Origin: Turicibacter sp.
Lineage (GTDB): Bacteria > Bacillota_I > Bacilli_A > MOL361 > Turicibacteraceae
Assembly (NCBI GenBank): GCA_009780245.1
Contig: WRAJ01000005.1
Location: 34,197 to 98,196 of the forward strand
Reading direction: 5' to 3'
Length of the DNA: 64,000 bases
Under the pieces are notes generated by a model. The model did no database searches. It saw only the letters and a program-made list of their open reading frames with translations, and had not been told where the DNA came from. Numbering within the stretch: position 1 is the first letter of the stretch; each line of letters starts with the position of its first letter. A program made the translations under genes and the position numbers. Below, one piece after another: positions 16,266 through 24,746 of this stretch.

Positions 16266-18107
16266 ATGAAAATCAAAAACATAGCAATTATCGCTCACGT
16301 TGACCACGGGAAAACAACATTGGTCGATGCACTACTCACACAGTCAGGTCTTTTCCGTGAAAACGAAGAAACGGAAAAACGCATGATGGACTCTAATGAC
16401 ATTGAGCGCGAACGTGGGATTACGATTTTAGCGAAAAACACCGCGATTGACTATAAGGACCATCGGATCAACATTTTAGATACGCCAGGTCACGCGGATT
16501 TTTCTGGTGAAGTGGAGCGCATCATGAACATGGTGGATGGGGTTCTACTTGTCGTAGACGCTTACGAAGGCACGATGCCGCAGACACGCTTTGTACTGAA
16601 GAAAGCCCTGGAACAAAAGTTAACCCCGATTGTGGTGGTTAACAAAATTGATCGTCCTGCCGCTCGCCCAGAAGAGGTTGTGGATGAAGTTCTCGAGTTA
16701 TTTATCGATTTGGGCGCAGAGGAAGACCAGTTGGATTTCCCAGTGGTTTATGCGTCGGCGCTTAATCAGACCGCAAGCATGAGTGATAGAATCGAAGATC
16801 AAGAAGACAACATGTCCGCTGTTTTTGAAACGATTTTGAGCGAAATTCCTTCGCCGGTCATGGATGCGGAAGCTGCGTTGCAATTTCAGCCAGCCCTTTT
16901 GGACTATAACGACTACGTTGGTCGTATCGGCATCGGGCGAGTGGCACGCGGGACGATCAAAGTGAATGAGATGGTGTCGATTTGCCGTTTGGACGGATCG
17001 GTAAAGCAGTTTAGAATTACAAAGTTATTTGGCTTTTTAGGTTTGAACCGCATTGAAGTCGAGGAGGCGGTTGCGGGCGACATTGTGGCGGTTTCAGGAC
17101 TGGCGAACATTAACGTTGGCGAGACGATTTGTGAAGTGGGCAAGGAAGATCCGCTTGAGCCGCTTCGTGTGGATGAGCCAACGTTGAAAATGACGTTCTC
17201 AACGAATTCGTCGCCGTTTGTGGGGCAGGAAGGGAAGTTAGTAACGGCATCGAAGATTGATGAACGTTTGAGCCGTGAGACGCAGCGAGACGTTTCTTTG
17301 CTGGTCGAGCGTGTGGGGACCAAGGAAGAATGGGTCGTATCGGGGCGCGGTGAGTTGCATCTTGGGATTTTACTGGAGAACATGCGCCGTGAAGGGTTTG
17401 AGCTTGAGGTGTCGAAGCCGGAGGTCATTATTCGTGAGATCAACGGTGTTTTGTGCGAGCCATATGAGGATGTGCAGATTGAAGTGCCTGAGGAATCGAG
17501 CGGAGCTGTCATTGAAGCATTGGGGCATCGCAAGGGACAAATGCAAAACATGATTCACAACGAATCGAATCAAGTGCGTTTACTTTATACTGCGCCATCT
17601 CGTGCTTTGATCGGGTTTATGACGGAATTTTTAACGTTGACTAAGGGATACGGGATTTTAAATCATACGTTCTTGGATTACCGCCCGATGGAGACTGGTT
17701 CTGTGGGTGAACGTAAGAACGGCGCCTTGGTGTCGATGGAAAATGGGAAAGCGACCAACTACAGTTTAACTGCCCTTGACGACCGTGGCGTCATGTTTAT
17801 CGAACCGGGCGCAGCGGTGTACGAAGGTATGATTATCGGTGAGAACAACAAAGAGCAAGATTTAGCCGTGAATGTCTCGAAGGCAAAGCAATTAACGAAT
17901 CACCGTTCAGCTGGTAAGGATAACACGGTTGTGTTGAAGCGCCCACGCCAGATTACATTGGAATACGCGTTGGAATACATCGCTGAGGATGAGCTGGTGG
18001 AAATCACACCAGGATCCATTCGTCTGCGCAAAAAGATTTTAGATACGAACGCGCGTAAGAAGCAGGATAAGATGAAAAAGTGGAACCTCATGAACGGTAG
18101 TGAATGA
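16266..18107 (+). CDS. typA: Ribosome-associated GTPase TypA/BipA
   Basis: 613 residues, standard length. Translational GTPase that binds the 70S ribosome and assists 50S assembly and growth at low temperature or under stress. Motifs: G1 AHVDHGKTTLVD, G3 DTPGHADFSGEV, G4 NKIDRP; EF-G-like domains follow, and the C-terminal domain has the family hallmark GRGELHLGILLE and ...YGILNHTFLDYRP. ATG 16266 lies 6 bp after AGAGGAATAA. Monocistronic, with its own promoter and the terminator at 18204. No irregularities. Confidence 0.95.
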   Translation: MKIKNIAIIAHVDHGKTTLVDALLTQSGLFRENEETEKRMMDSNDIERERGITILAKNTAIDYKDHRINILDTPGHADFSGEVERIMNMVDGVLLVVDAYEGTMPQTRFVLKKALEQKLTPIVVVNKIDRPAARPEEVVDEVLELFIDLGAEEDQLDFPVVYASALNQTASMSDRIEDQEDNMSAVFETILSEIPSPVMDAEAALQFQPALLDYNDYVGRIGIGRVARGTIKVNEMVSICRLDGSVKQFRITKLFGFLGLNRIEVEEAVAGDIVAVSGLANINVGETICEVGKEDPLEPLRVDEPTLKMTFSTNSSPFVGQEGKLVTASKIDERLSRETQRDVSLLVERVGTKEEWVVSGRGELHLGILLENMRREGFELEVSKPEVIIREINGVLCEPYEDVQIEVPEESSGAVIEALGHRKGQMQNMIHNESNQVRLLYTAPSRALIGFMTEFLTLTKGYGILNHTFLDYRPMETGSVGERKNGALVSMENGKATNYSLTALDDRGVMFIEPGAAVYEGMIIGENNKEQDLAVNVSKAKQLTNHRSAGKDNTVVLKRPRQITLEYALEYIAEDELVEITPGSIRLRKKILDTNARKKQDKMKKWNLMNGSE

Positions 18108-18124
18108 TTGGTTCCTCTTTCGAG

Positions 18125-18166
18125 ACAGGAGCTTTGCGACGTAGGAGCAATATAGCGACGAACCTG
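18125..18166 (-). repeat. Dispersed intergenic repeat, copy 2
   Basis: Reverse complement of the 8431-8476 element: the core ACAGGAGCTTTGCGAC...GAGCAATATAGCGACGAACC matches with few changes. Like copy 1 it lies just after a gene stop and next to a terminator. Confidence 0.75.
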
Positions 18167-18203
18167 AGAAGTGGGAAAGCATTAACGGGTAGCTAAAACA
18201 AAA

Positions 18204-18248
18204 AACCTTCGGTAGAGATCACGATTTTTACGTGAATCACCGAAGGTT
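18204..18248. terminator. Bidirectional terminator (AACCTTCGGT stem)
   Basis: AACCTTCGGT pairs with ACCGAAGGTT; inner bases GATCACG/CGTGAATC extend the stem. A runs upstream and T-rich sequence downstream serve typA and the convergent 18269 gene. The same CCTTCGG/CCGAAGG arms recur in array B at 38.2-38.45 kb. Confidence 0.8.
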
Positions 18249-18268
18249 TCTTCGTTTTGATGGCTCTT

Positions 18269-18823
18269 TTATCTTCTCTTATTCTTACCAACAGCTTCTT
18301 CCATGGCAATGATATTGTGATAATGCTTATCGGTGTTCGTTTTGATTTTAGCGATACGTCGCAGGCAGAAGGCCGCTAGTAGGGAACCAACGCTGACAAT
18401 ACCAGCGAGGACTAATCTGGTGGTTAAATAATTAGTTAAAAATGGGTAGAACGCATCATAACCAAAGCCTGATAGGATGATCGCGATGAAAAAGAAATTG
18501 GCTATCAGCTGAACTTTGAAAAATAAGGTGGTATGTTTTAATTCATCTGTGATGTCTAACGTTGGTAGACCTAGCAATTTGATTTGCTCAAGGACGACGA
18601 ACGATCCTAATAAAAATAGAGCACCCGGTATGAGCCAAGCGAAGCCGCCTCCAAGGCTATTCGTTGCCCAATATAAATTAGAAAAGCAAAAAATGGCTAG
18701 GGCATACCTGAGCGGTAAAAAGCGCGTATAACGAAAACTTCTTCGCTGCTGTTCTTGTTTTAGTTCTAGTTTTTTAATTTGATCGGGATTTGGTGGACGT
18801 TTAGCTTTTTTGGTTTTGCTCAT
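18269..18823 (-). CDS. Four-helix membrane protein, function unknown
   Basis: Start at ATG 18823 (MSKTKKAKRPPNP) with GAGGAG eight bases upstream; longer readings have no ribosome site. The first 30 residues are strongly basic and cytoplasmic, followed by four membrane segments in two pairs (YALAIFCFSNLYWATN, AWLIPGALFLLGSFVVL; then VQLIANFFFIAIILSGFGY, LVLAGIVSVGSLLAAFCL). A short basic tail ends the protein. This is a common uncharacterised Bacillota architecture. Convergent with typA. Confidence 0.7.
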   Translation of the reverse strand: MSKTKKAKRPPNPDQIKKLELKQEQQRRSFRYTRFLPLRYALAIFCFSNLYWATNSLGGGFAWLIPGALFLLGSFVVLEQIKLLGLPTLDITDELKHTTLFFKVQLIANFFFIAIILSGFGYDAFYPFLTNYLTTRLVLAGIVSVGSLLAAFCLRRIAKIKTNTDKHYHNIIAMEEAVGKNKRR

Positions 18824-18992
18824 TATGATTCTCCTCTGTCTCACATTTATGGTTAACTTTACTATTATAAAGGTTTTCACGCGCTTTTGCAACCTCTAGT
18901 TTATGAAACGGCTGTGTATGCAGTAGCTCTTGTAAATCTTTTAATTTCGGCGTATAATAGATGTGATTATTTTATAAAAGGAAATCATTAAT

Positions 18993-19811
18993 ATGAATAT
19001 TCAACAAACCATTAATAAAATCAAAGATTATAGCCCCATCTCCATCGGGATGAGAACCTTCAAAACGTGGATCGCAGCCACTTTAACAGCAATGGCGGCA
19101 CTAACACCGATCATCGGTAATCCGTTCTACGCGCTGATGGGGACGGTTTTTAGCATGCAAGCCACGGTTGCTAGCTCATTTAAAATGGGATTTGGGCGCG
19201 TGATTGGAACGGCCATTGGTGCGTTTATCGGTTTTATTTTTGCTTATTTTGAGCTAAACTCGCCCTTATCAATCGGATTAGCCATTGCCTTGGTGATTAT
19301 CATTTGCGGGTTGTTTAATATCAAGCATTCCATTCTTATTACCGTGACGCTTTGCTTACTCATTATGTTTAATCCCGATCGCGAAGGTGGTTTATTTCAT
19401 TATGCCTTCTTTCGCACACTCGACACAGCATTTGGTGTTGTGATCGGTTTCCTTGTTAATCGGTTCATTGCGCCACCAAATCACCTAAAAGCGTTGCAGC
19501 TGGAACTGGCTACCATTTACAAGCTCGCCAAAGAAGTTCTAACCGACCACAAGAAGCTACCTGCACTTAAAAAAGAATTGAACACCTTGGCATTAATTCA
19601 CACGAATTACCAAGCGGATGAAAAGTACGACAATCACGACGTATCAAACGAAAATCTCCGCAACATGGTCGAGGCATGTCATTATCTATGCTTTCATTTT
19701 CAGCATTATAAAGACTCTGACACAACCATAAAGAACTACCATACGGCTAACATTTACAAAACCCTCGCGTTGTTAGAAAAGACAATTGCTGAGCTAAAAG
19801 GAGCGATTTAA
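18993..19811 (+). CDS. Aromatic acid exporter-type (ArAE_1/FUSC) membrane protein
   Basis: 272 residues. N-terminal half has about five membrane helices beginning IGMRTFKTWIAATLTAMAAL and including GFGRVIGTAIGAFIGFIFAY, the ArAE_1 pattern (DUF939/YqjA). The C-terminal ~110 residues are a soluble helical domain (LQLELATIYKLAKEVLTDHK, KNYHTANIYKTLALLEKTI). These proteins are thought to export aromatic acids or related small molecules; the substrate here is unknown. Its TAA (19809-19811) is directly followed by the ATG of trmL, so the two genes are co-translated. Confidence 0.8.
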   Translation: MNIQQTINKIKDYSPISIGMRTFKTWIAATLTAMAALTPIIGNPFYALMGTVFSMQATVASSFKMGFGRVIGTAIGAFIGFIFAYFELNSPLSIGLAIALVIIICGLFNIKHSILITVTLCLLIMFNPDREGGLFHYAFFRTLDTAFGVVIGFLVNRFIAPPNHLKALQLELATIYKLAKEVLTDHKKLPALKKELNTLALIHTNYQADEKYDNHDVSNENLRNMVEACHYLCFHFQHYKDSDTTIKNYHTANIYKTLALLEKTIAELKGAI

Positions 19812-20285
19812 ATGCCAGTACACGTGGCGCTATATCAACCAGAAATACCACCGAACACCGGCAACATTGCGCGGACTTGCGTGGCGACCAACGTTGATTT
19901 ACATTTGATTCACCCGTTGGGCTTTGACATCGATATTAAGACGGCTCGCCGTGCAGGAATGGACTATTGGGAGCATGCGGTGGTGCACCATTACGATAGT
20001 TTGGATGAGCTATTTGCGAAGTACCCGGAAGCGTGTTTTTACTTGATTGAGACGGGTGGGCATCACCTCCACACAGACATTGATTTTTCTGATGCCGATG
20101 CGGATATCTTTTTTTTGTTCGGAAAGGAATCCAGCGGTTTACCAAAAGACTTGCTTACTGAGCACACCGATAAGATTTTGACCATTCCCATGTCAGACAA
20201 GGTCAGGTCGCTTAACTTATCGAACACAGCCGCGATTTTGATTTACGAAGCATTGCGTCAGCAGGGGTATGGGGGATTAGTCTGA
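19812..20285 (+). CDS. trmL: tRNA (cytidine/uridine-2'-O-)-methyltransferase TrmL
   Basis: 157 residues, a typical minimal SPOUT methyltransferase that 2'-O-methylates the wobble base of tRNA-Leu. Motifs of the trefoil knot: N-terminal EIPPNTGNIARTC, middle FGKESSGLP and C-terminal IPMSDKVRSLNLSNTAAI. Its start follows the stop of the ArAE-like gene with no gap; AAGGAGCGATTTAA inside that gene is the ribosome site. Sequence is intact. Confidence 0.93.
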   Translation: MPVHVALYQPEIPPNTGNIARTCVATNVDLHLIHPLGFDIDIKTARRAGMDYWEHAVVHHYDSLDELFAKYPEACFYLIETGGHHLHTDIDFSDADADIFFLFGKESSGLPKDLLTEHTDKILTIPMSDKVRSLNLSNTAAILIYEALRQQGYGGLV

Positions 20286-20426
20286 AGTAGATGACGATTT
20301 TGACTGACAGCTATTTCGTTGACGAAGTGGTGTCGAGTGTGATAGAATGAAATCGAGATCGTAAAAGGATTTTGCGATTTCAATTTTTTTTTACATCAGA
20401 CAATAGTTATTTTTGGAGGAATAATA

Positions 20427-21281
20427 ATGAAGTTGAAACAAATTGTGGGCTTAGTTGTGCTCGTCGTTTTATTAGTCGGGGGATATTTCTTAGCTGATCG
20501 TTTTTTAGGGTATCAGTTCTCGTATGACACGTTTGAATTAGCGATTAGAAGCCCTCAAGGCCGTGGCGCAGCAATGGATTATGAAGGGCAACGTATCACG
20601 TTCACGGTGCAGATTACGTCGCATTCGATGGATTTGCACTTTGACGATGGTACGAATGCGGATTACGTTTCGGCTATTATTGCTCGAAGTCCTAACCGCC
20701 CGTTTTTGATCAATGTTGAAGGCCTTGACGATGTGCCATCGCCAGGTGATGTTGTTCAGGTGACAGGTCGCGTCAACGGTTCGATTCGCACGTTGGGTGA
20801 AACGACAATCGGGGATCAAAGTGGTGTGTTTTTAAATTTAGATGCCAGTGCTTTCGAAGCGGTCGATCACGATGGTGTAGAGGTTAATATAGGTTATGTT
20901 TATGAGGATTTAAGAGGTGCCTTTATTTTGCACTTTGATCGTGCAGAGGCGTTTACGAATTTTTATGATCATCCGGCGGTGATTATTCATTTTGATTACG
21001 AGGCGCTTGAGGATCATTTGTTGCGTGGGTTGGATGATTTACTTGTGATTCAGGATGGCGTGGTGCTTGAGGGAAGTACTGGTGGTATTTCGATGAGCCT
21101 CCTTGATGAGGAAGATTTTGGTCGTTTAGCCTCTTCGCGTGTAGCAGGAGATCGGGTATATACCATTAGTACGTTTGTGCTTGCAAACGATGCGGATTCG
21201 GTGACGATCGTGGCTTATAACGATGATTTCCAGCGTATCTTTGAATTGGAATTGCCAATTCTTGAACGTGCTGCAGAGTAA
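20427..21281 (+). CDS. Membrane-anchored extracytoplasmic protein, unknown
   Basis: 284 residues; ATG 20427 after TTGGAGGAATA. A single N-terminal anchor (IVGLVVLVVLLVGGYFLADR) lacks a lipobox or cleavage-like site, so an N-in/C-out anchor is likely. The rest is beta-rich and acidic. Segments such as ITFTVQITSHSMDLHF and SPGDVVQVTGRVNG suggest an OB-like fold repeated about twice (compare HFDYEALEDHLLRGL), but I cannot name a family. Stands alone; terminator follows at 21315. Confidence 0.65.
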   Translation: MKLKQIVGLVVLVVLLVGGYFLADRFLGYQFSYDTFELAIRSPQGRGAAMDYEGQRITFTVQITSHSMDLHFDDGTNADYVSAIIARSPNRPFLINVEGLDDVPSPGDVVQVTGRVNGSIRTLGETTIGDQSGVFLNLDASAFEAVDHDGVEVNIGYVYEDLRGAFILHFDRAEAFTNFYDHPAVIIHFDYEALEDHLLRGLDDLLVIQDGVVLEGSTGGISMSLLDEEDFGRLASSRVAGDRVYTISTFVLANDADSVTIVAYNDDFQRIFELELPILERAAE

Positions 21282-21314
21282 ACGAGATTGCTGGAAATTA
21301 AGAAGGAAAGAAAA

Positions 21315-21341
21315 AAGATTTCTACGGAAGTCTTTTTTTTG
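21315..21341 (+). terminator. Terminator, left copy of a 27-bp direct repeat
   Basis: The hairpin has AAAGATTTC facing GAAGTCTTT with a TACG loop, then T8. The 27 bases are identical to those at 22606-22632, so the two copies bracket the AbrB-Uma2 segment. Confidence 0.85.
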
Positions 21342-21408
21342 AATTTATGGCTTTTATTTTCTACAAAAATATGATATGATAACAACATCTAAAGTGAATG
21401 GAGTGGTG

Positions 21409-21597
21409 ATGATGTTGACGACTTTTGTAACGAGTGGCAATTTTCAAGAGGTTAGGATCCCGCAGATGATTTTGAGGCGGGCAGGGATCGATGATCAAGA
21501 GATGATTGATTTAACGGTTGAAGATGGAAAAATCATCGTCGAGAAATCAAAAACAGCACAGGAGAACAGGGCTTTTCTTATGAAAAAAATAGCTTAG
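21409..21597 (+). CDS. AbrB/SpoVT-fold (MazE-like) DNA-binding protein
   Basis: Start chosen at ATG 21409 (MMLTTFVTSG) because GGAG lies five bases upstream; a longer in-frame reading from 21376 starts within the probable promoter. 62 residues with the swapped-hairpin pattern QEVRIPQMILRRAGI, DLTVEDGKIIVEK, typical of AbrB/MazE antitoxin domains. No MazF-like toxin follows; the next gene is a Uma2-type nuclease 170 bp downstream. It could autoregulate and counter that neighbour, or be an orphan. Confident on fold, not on partnership. Confidence 0.75.
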   Translation: MMLTTFVTSGNFQEVRIPQMILRRAGIDDQEMIDLTVEDGKIIVEKSKTAQENRAFLMKKIA

Positions 21598-21770
21598 TGA
21601 AAATTGTGTTGTTACGGCGTATAGGAGACGCTGGTATTCGCTGTTATTTCATGTCAGTGCCTGTCATTTCACGAAACTTTTTGTGTTAAAGAGGTTTTGG
21701 TGAAAAAAAGGGAAACGGTCCTGTATAATTGTTGTATGGTATAAATTTTGGTGCAAAGGTGTGAGTTTGA

Positions 21771-22607
21771 ATGGATGAGAAGGATTTAGAAAAAGAAAAG
21801 GAAAAAGCTCGGGGTAAAGACATCACCTATGATGTAGAGTTAGAAGCTCAGATTATTAGTGAAGCTCGGGCAGCTTATGAGGTGGATCGGGTCTATACTT
21901 ATGAGGATTACCTCAAGATGGAATGGCCAGATAACGAATGGCTCGAATTGATTGATGGTGTCATTTATCATATTCCTGCACCAAGTACGAAACATCAGCT
22001 GTTGTTGCATCGATTAGCGGTGCGGTTTGGAAATTATCTTCACGGTCGTTCTTGCGACGTGTATTTTGCACCATTTGGCGTAAGGATTGATTTGGAGATC
22101 GGAAAAGATTCAGTGGTTCTACCAGATTTGGTGCTTATCTGCGACAAGGAGAAACTAGATGAGCAAGGATTGAATGGCGCTCCTGACTTAATTATTGAAG
22201 TGTTATCTAGATCAACGGCTGGCAAAGATAAAGTGGTTAAGTACAATAAATATTTATCGGTTGGGGTGAAAGAGTATTGGCTGATTGACCAGTACAAGGA
22301 AGAGGTGATGGTGAATGTATTGACTCGTGGGTGGTATGAACAAACGGTGTATGTGAAAGGCGATGTGATCAAGCCGACTGTTTTAGGTCACCTGACGATT
22401 AACGTAACCGATTTGTTTGAGGGGTATCAGGGGCGTGAGATTGAGGAGGTTGAGGTGGCGCGTGAAGAAGAGCGGGGAAATGCAGAAATAGCGATGACTT
22501 CAGAGAAGCTCGGCATTGCTCGGAAACTCTTAGCTAGAGGGATATCAATCGAAGAAGTGGCGCAAGATTTAAACTTAGCGATTGATGTTATTAAAGAAGT
22601 GTCTTAA
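21771..22607 (+). CDS. Uma2-family PD-(D/E)xK endonuclease-like protein
   Basis: 278 residues. The core (residues ~40-200) follows the Uma2/DUF820 pattern: YTYEDYLKM, NEWLELIDGVIYHI, H-Q-L-L-L-H-R-L, VVLPDLVLIC and GAPDLIIEVLSRST, where D and E-x-L supply the PD-(D/E)xK site. A C-terminal helical tail (SEKLGIARKLLARGISIEEVAQDLNL) resembles the tail of Rpn/PD-(D/E)xK transposase-type nucleases. Uma2 proteins are abundant in cyanobacteria and uncommon in Bacillota, so transfer is plausible. Located between two copies of the same 27-bp terminator together with an AbrB-like gene. Confidence 0.8.
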   Translation: MDEKDLEKEKEKARGKDITYDVELEAQIISEARAAYEVDRVYTYEDYLKMEWPDNEWLELIDGVIYHIPAPSTKHQLLLHRLAVRFGNYLHGRSCDVYFAPFGVRIDLEIGKDSVVLPDLVLICDKEKLDEQGLNGAPDLIIEVLSRSTAGKDKVVKYNKYLSVGVKEYWLIDQYKEEVMVNVLTRGWYEQTVYVKGDVIKPTVLGHLTINVTDLFEGYQGREIEEVEVAREEERGNAEIAMTSEKLGIARKLLARGISIEEVAQDLNLAIDVIKEVS

Positions 22608-22632
22608 AGATTTCTACGGAAGTCTTTTTTTT
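22606..22632 (+). terminator. Terminator, right copy of a 27-bp direct repeat
   Basis: Identical to 21315-21341. It overlaps the last two bases of the Uma2 stop codon. Confidence 0.85.
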
Positions 22633-22644
22633 AATGCATTGAAA

Positions 22645-22749
22645 TGACCCAGGTGGTCAAAAAAATCAACAAATTACAAAAAAAGGGTTGACCCGGGTGG
22701 TCAAGTGTGCTAATATAAAGAAAATGACCACTATGGTCATGATGAAGGT
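22645..22749 (+). promoter_or_regulatory. Triple TetR operator and promoter
   Basis: Three 15-bp palindromic sites: TGACCCAGGTGGTCA (22645), TGACCCGGGTGGTCA (22689) and TGACCACTATGGTCA (22735). The promoter -35 TTGACC (22688-22693) overlaps site 2 and is 17 bp from -10 TAATAT (22711-22716); site 3 lies just after the start of transcription. Binding would block polymerase and fits autoregulation of the tetR-AI-2E transcript. Confidence 0.85.
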
Positions 22750-22766
22750 TAGGAGGAAAGACAGCC

Positions 22767-23408
22767 ATGACGGAAAAGTTTTTAAAGTTACCCCCAGAAA
22801 AACAAGAGAAAATATTACAAGCGATTTGCCAGGAATTTACGGATCACAGCTACGACGAAGCCTCAACCAATCGCATCATTGAAAAAGCAGGCATTAGCAA
22901 AGGAACGTTATTCAATTACTTTGGTTGCAAAGAAAACATGTATCACGCGCTACTAGCTTACGTCCTTGATTTTTTCAAACAATACGCGATCGACGACTTC
23001 GAAACGGATGACTTTATCGAACGGTGCCGTATACTAGCTGAAAACGACATCAAAATCTATCAAGATGCCCCGTACATGATTGACTTTTTCGCCAGAATTT
23101 ACGCGGCAGACCAATCGCGCATTCCCACAGATGTTAGCGAGGCCATCAGCCTCTTGTTATCACAAGCGATGGAAAAGTTGTACGCAGGTCTGAACTACGA
23201 TTTATTTAGAGAAGATGTTGATGCAACCATCCTAATGCGGATCATTCGCTTTACCTTTGATGGCTACATGCAAGAAATCATGATGCAATTAAAAATGAGC
23301 GGCTTAATGCGTGAAACGTTTGAAACCTTTATGGTGGATTATAAAAAGATACTTGCAGAAATGAAAAAAATATATTACCGGGAAGAGGTGTTGACCAATG
23401 TTGGATAA
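22767..23408 (+). CDS. TetR/AcrR-family transcriptional regulator
   Basis: 213 residues; ATG 22767, ribosome site TTAGGAGGAAAG. N-terminal HTH: EKILQAICQEF, YDEASTNRIIEKAGISKGTLFNYFGCKENMY, a canonical TetR helix-turn-helix. The C-terminal ligand domain is helical without a recognisable ligand signature. Its own upstream region carries three palindromic operators. It overlaps the transporter gene by 11 nt, so both are one transcription unit; the ABC exporter at 24915 may belong to the same regulon. Confidence 0.9.
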   Translation: MTEKFLKLPPEKQEKILQAICQEFTDHSYDEASTNRIIEKAGISKGTLFNYFGCKENMYHALLAYVLDFFKQYAIDDFETDDFIERCRILAENDIKIYQDAPYMIDFFARIYAADQSRIPTDVSEAISLLLSQAMEKLYAGLNYDLFREDVDATILMRIIRFTFDGYMQEIMMQLKMSGLMRETFETFMVDYKKILAEMKKIYYREEVLTNVG

Positions 23409-24543
23409 GCTAAAGGATCGCTCATTGTACAAACAGGTGGGTTTTATCGCTGTTGAGCTCGTATTGCTTTATTTGTTTATTGTGAATATCGAAAATATTT
23501 TTGGACAAATTGGTCGCTTCATTGGTGTGATTACCCCCTTTATTGCGGGAACGGCCATTGCTTATTTGCTAAATAAGCCTGCGTCAGGTATTGCGCGGCT
23601 TTATGAACGAAATCAAAGCGCGTGGGTTAAGAAAAATGCTTCTGTCCTGTCGGTGTTTAGTGTGTTTGTGATTTTGATTTTTATTGTAGCGTTGGCGATT
23701 AACATTGCCGTTCCGATTGTCGTGGCAAACATCGGAGACTTTGCACGGAATTTAGCTGGTTATTACGATCAGTTTATTGCGTGGGTGCAAGAGCTGAGCT
23801 CGGATGATTTTTTGTATGGTTTAATGCCGGACTTTAGTGGGAATTTGCTGGATTTGATTTCAGCAGATTTAGTGACAGGGATTGGAACGGGTGCGGTGGA
23901 GTTTGCTGGTCACATTGTTAACATTACGTCGAGTATTTTTAATATTCTTCTCAGTATTATTGTAGCGCTGTATGTCTTGATCTCAAAAGAAAACATCAAA
24001 CGGTTTGTTCAGCGTTTGTTGCTGTTGTTTATGAAGAGATCGACCTACGATAATGTTGCTAGTTATGCAGCGAAGTCGAATCGTATTTTTTATAAATTTG
24101 TTGGTGCGCAGTTCTTAGATGCCTGTATTTTGGGGACACTTGCGACGATTATTCTTGCGATTATCGGGGTGCCGTATGCGGTGACGTTTGGGATTTTGCT
24201 TGGGATTTGTAACATGATTCCCATTTTCGGTTCGATCTTTGCAACGATTGTGACGACGATTGTGACGATTTTTACCGGTGGTGTGCCGCTTGCGATTGTG
24301 ACGTTTGTTGCGCTTTTGATTTTGCAGCAAGTGGATGCGAATTTTATTGGGCCAAAAATTACCGGTGATGCGTTAGGGTTAAAGCCGTTGGTCATTATTT
24401 TTGCGATTGTCATTGGGCAACATTACGCGGGGATTATCGGGATGTTTGTGGCGGTGCCGGTGGCCGCGATGGTGAAGATGTTTTTAGAGGATTTGATGGC
24501 GGCTAGGGAGAGGAAGTTGAAGATGAGGGGGGATGGTGGTTAG
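23398..24543 (+). CDS. AI-2E family transporter (PerM/YdiK-like)
   Basis: 381 residues, about eight membrane segments; N-terminal LVLLYLFIVNIENIF and GVITPFIAGTAIAYLLNKPASG, and C-terminal GIPYAV-type segment IIGVPYAVTFGILLGICNMIPIFGS region plus FIGPKITGDALGLKPL are family hallmarks. Members have been linked to autoinducer-2 export, Na+/H+ exchange and envelope traits; none can be assigned here. ATG 23398 lies inside the tetR gene (overlap 11 nt, ribosome site GGGAAGAGG). Codon use turns G-rich at the end (GAGGGGGGATGG). Confidence 0.85.
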   Translation: MLDKLKDRSLYKQVGFIAVELVLLYLFIVNIENIFGQIGRFIGVITPFIAGTAIAYLLNKPASGIARLYERNQSAWVKKNASVLSVFSVFVILIFIVALAINIAVPIVVANIGDFARNLAGYYDQFIAWVQELSSDDFLYGLMPDFSGNLLDLISADLVTGIGTGAVEFAGHIVNITSSIFNILLSIIVALYVLISKENIKRFVQRLLLLFMKRSTYDNVASYAAKSNRIFYKFVGAQFLDACILGTLATIILAIIGVPYAVTFGILLGICNMIPIFGSIFATIVTTIVTIFTGGVPLAIVTFVALLILQQVDANFIGPKITGDALGLKPLVIIFAIVIGQHYAGIIGMFVAVPVAAMVKMFLEDLMAARERKLKMRGDGG

Positions 24544-24642
24544 TTAGCTTACTAGTGAATTGCGAAATTAGTATTTTTCTCCATTCACCTATGATATTTC
24601 ATGGAAAGGGATAAACTGATTTTGATGTGGGGTTGTGGGTGA

Positions 24643-24746
24643 GCGCCCTTTCGGTGATCAGTTTGATGTGACTCTTTAGTTTTTGTTGGTCATTGCGTTT
24701 GTTTTGGTCATTGTAGCTGAGCGCGCCTTTCGGCTTACTGGGGTAG
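24643..24746 (+). repeat. Dispersed repeat, copy 1
   Basis: GCGCCCTTTCGGTGATCA at 24643 recurs at 38513, and GCGCGCCTTTCGGCTTACTGG at about 24721 recurs with changes at 38589 and 41287. Intervening TTGATG-GACT and GGTCATTG words are shared with the 38.5-kb copy. Confidence 0.75.

Noticed and set aside
22688..22882. Plus-strand frame across the TetR operators
   Set aside because: It starts in the promoter and overlaps the tetR gene in another frame.
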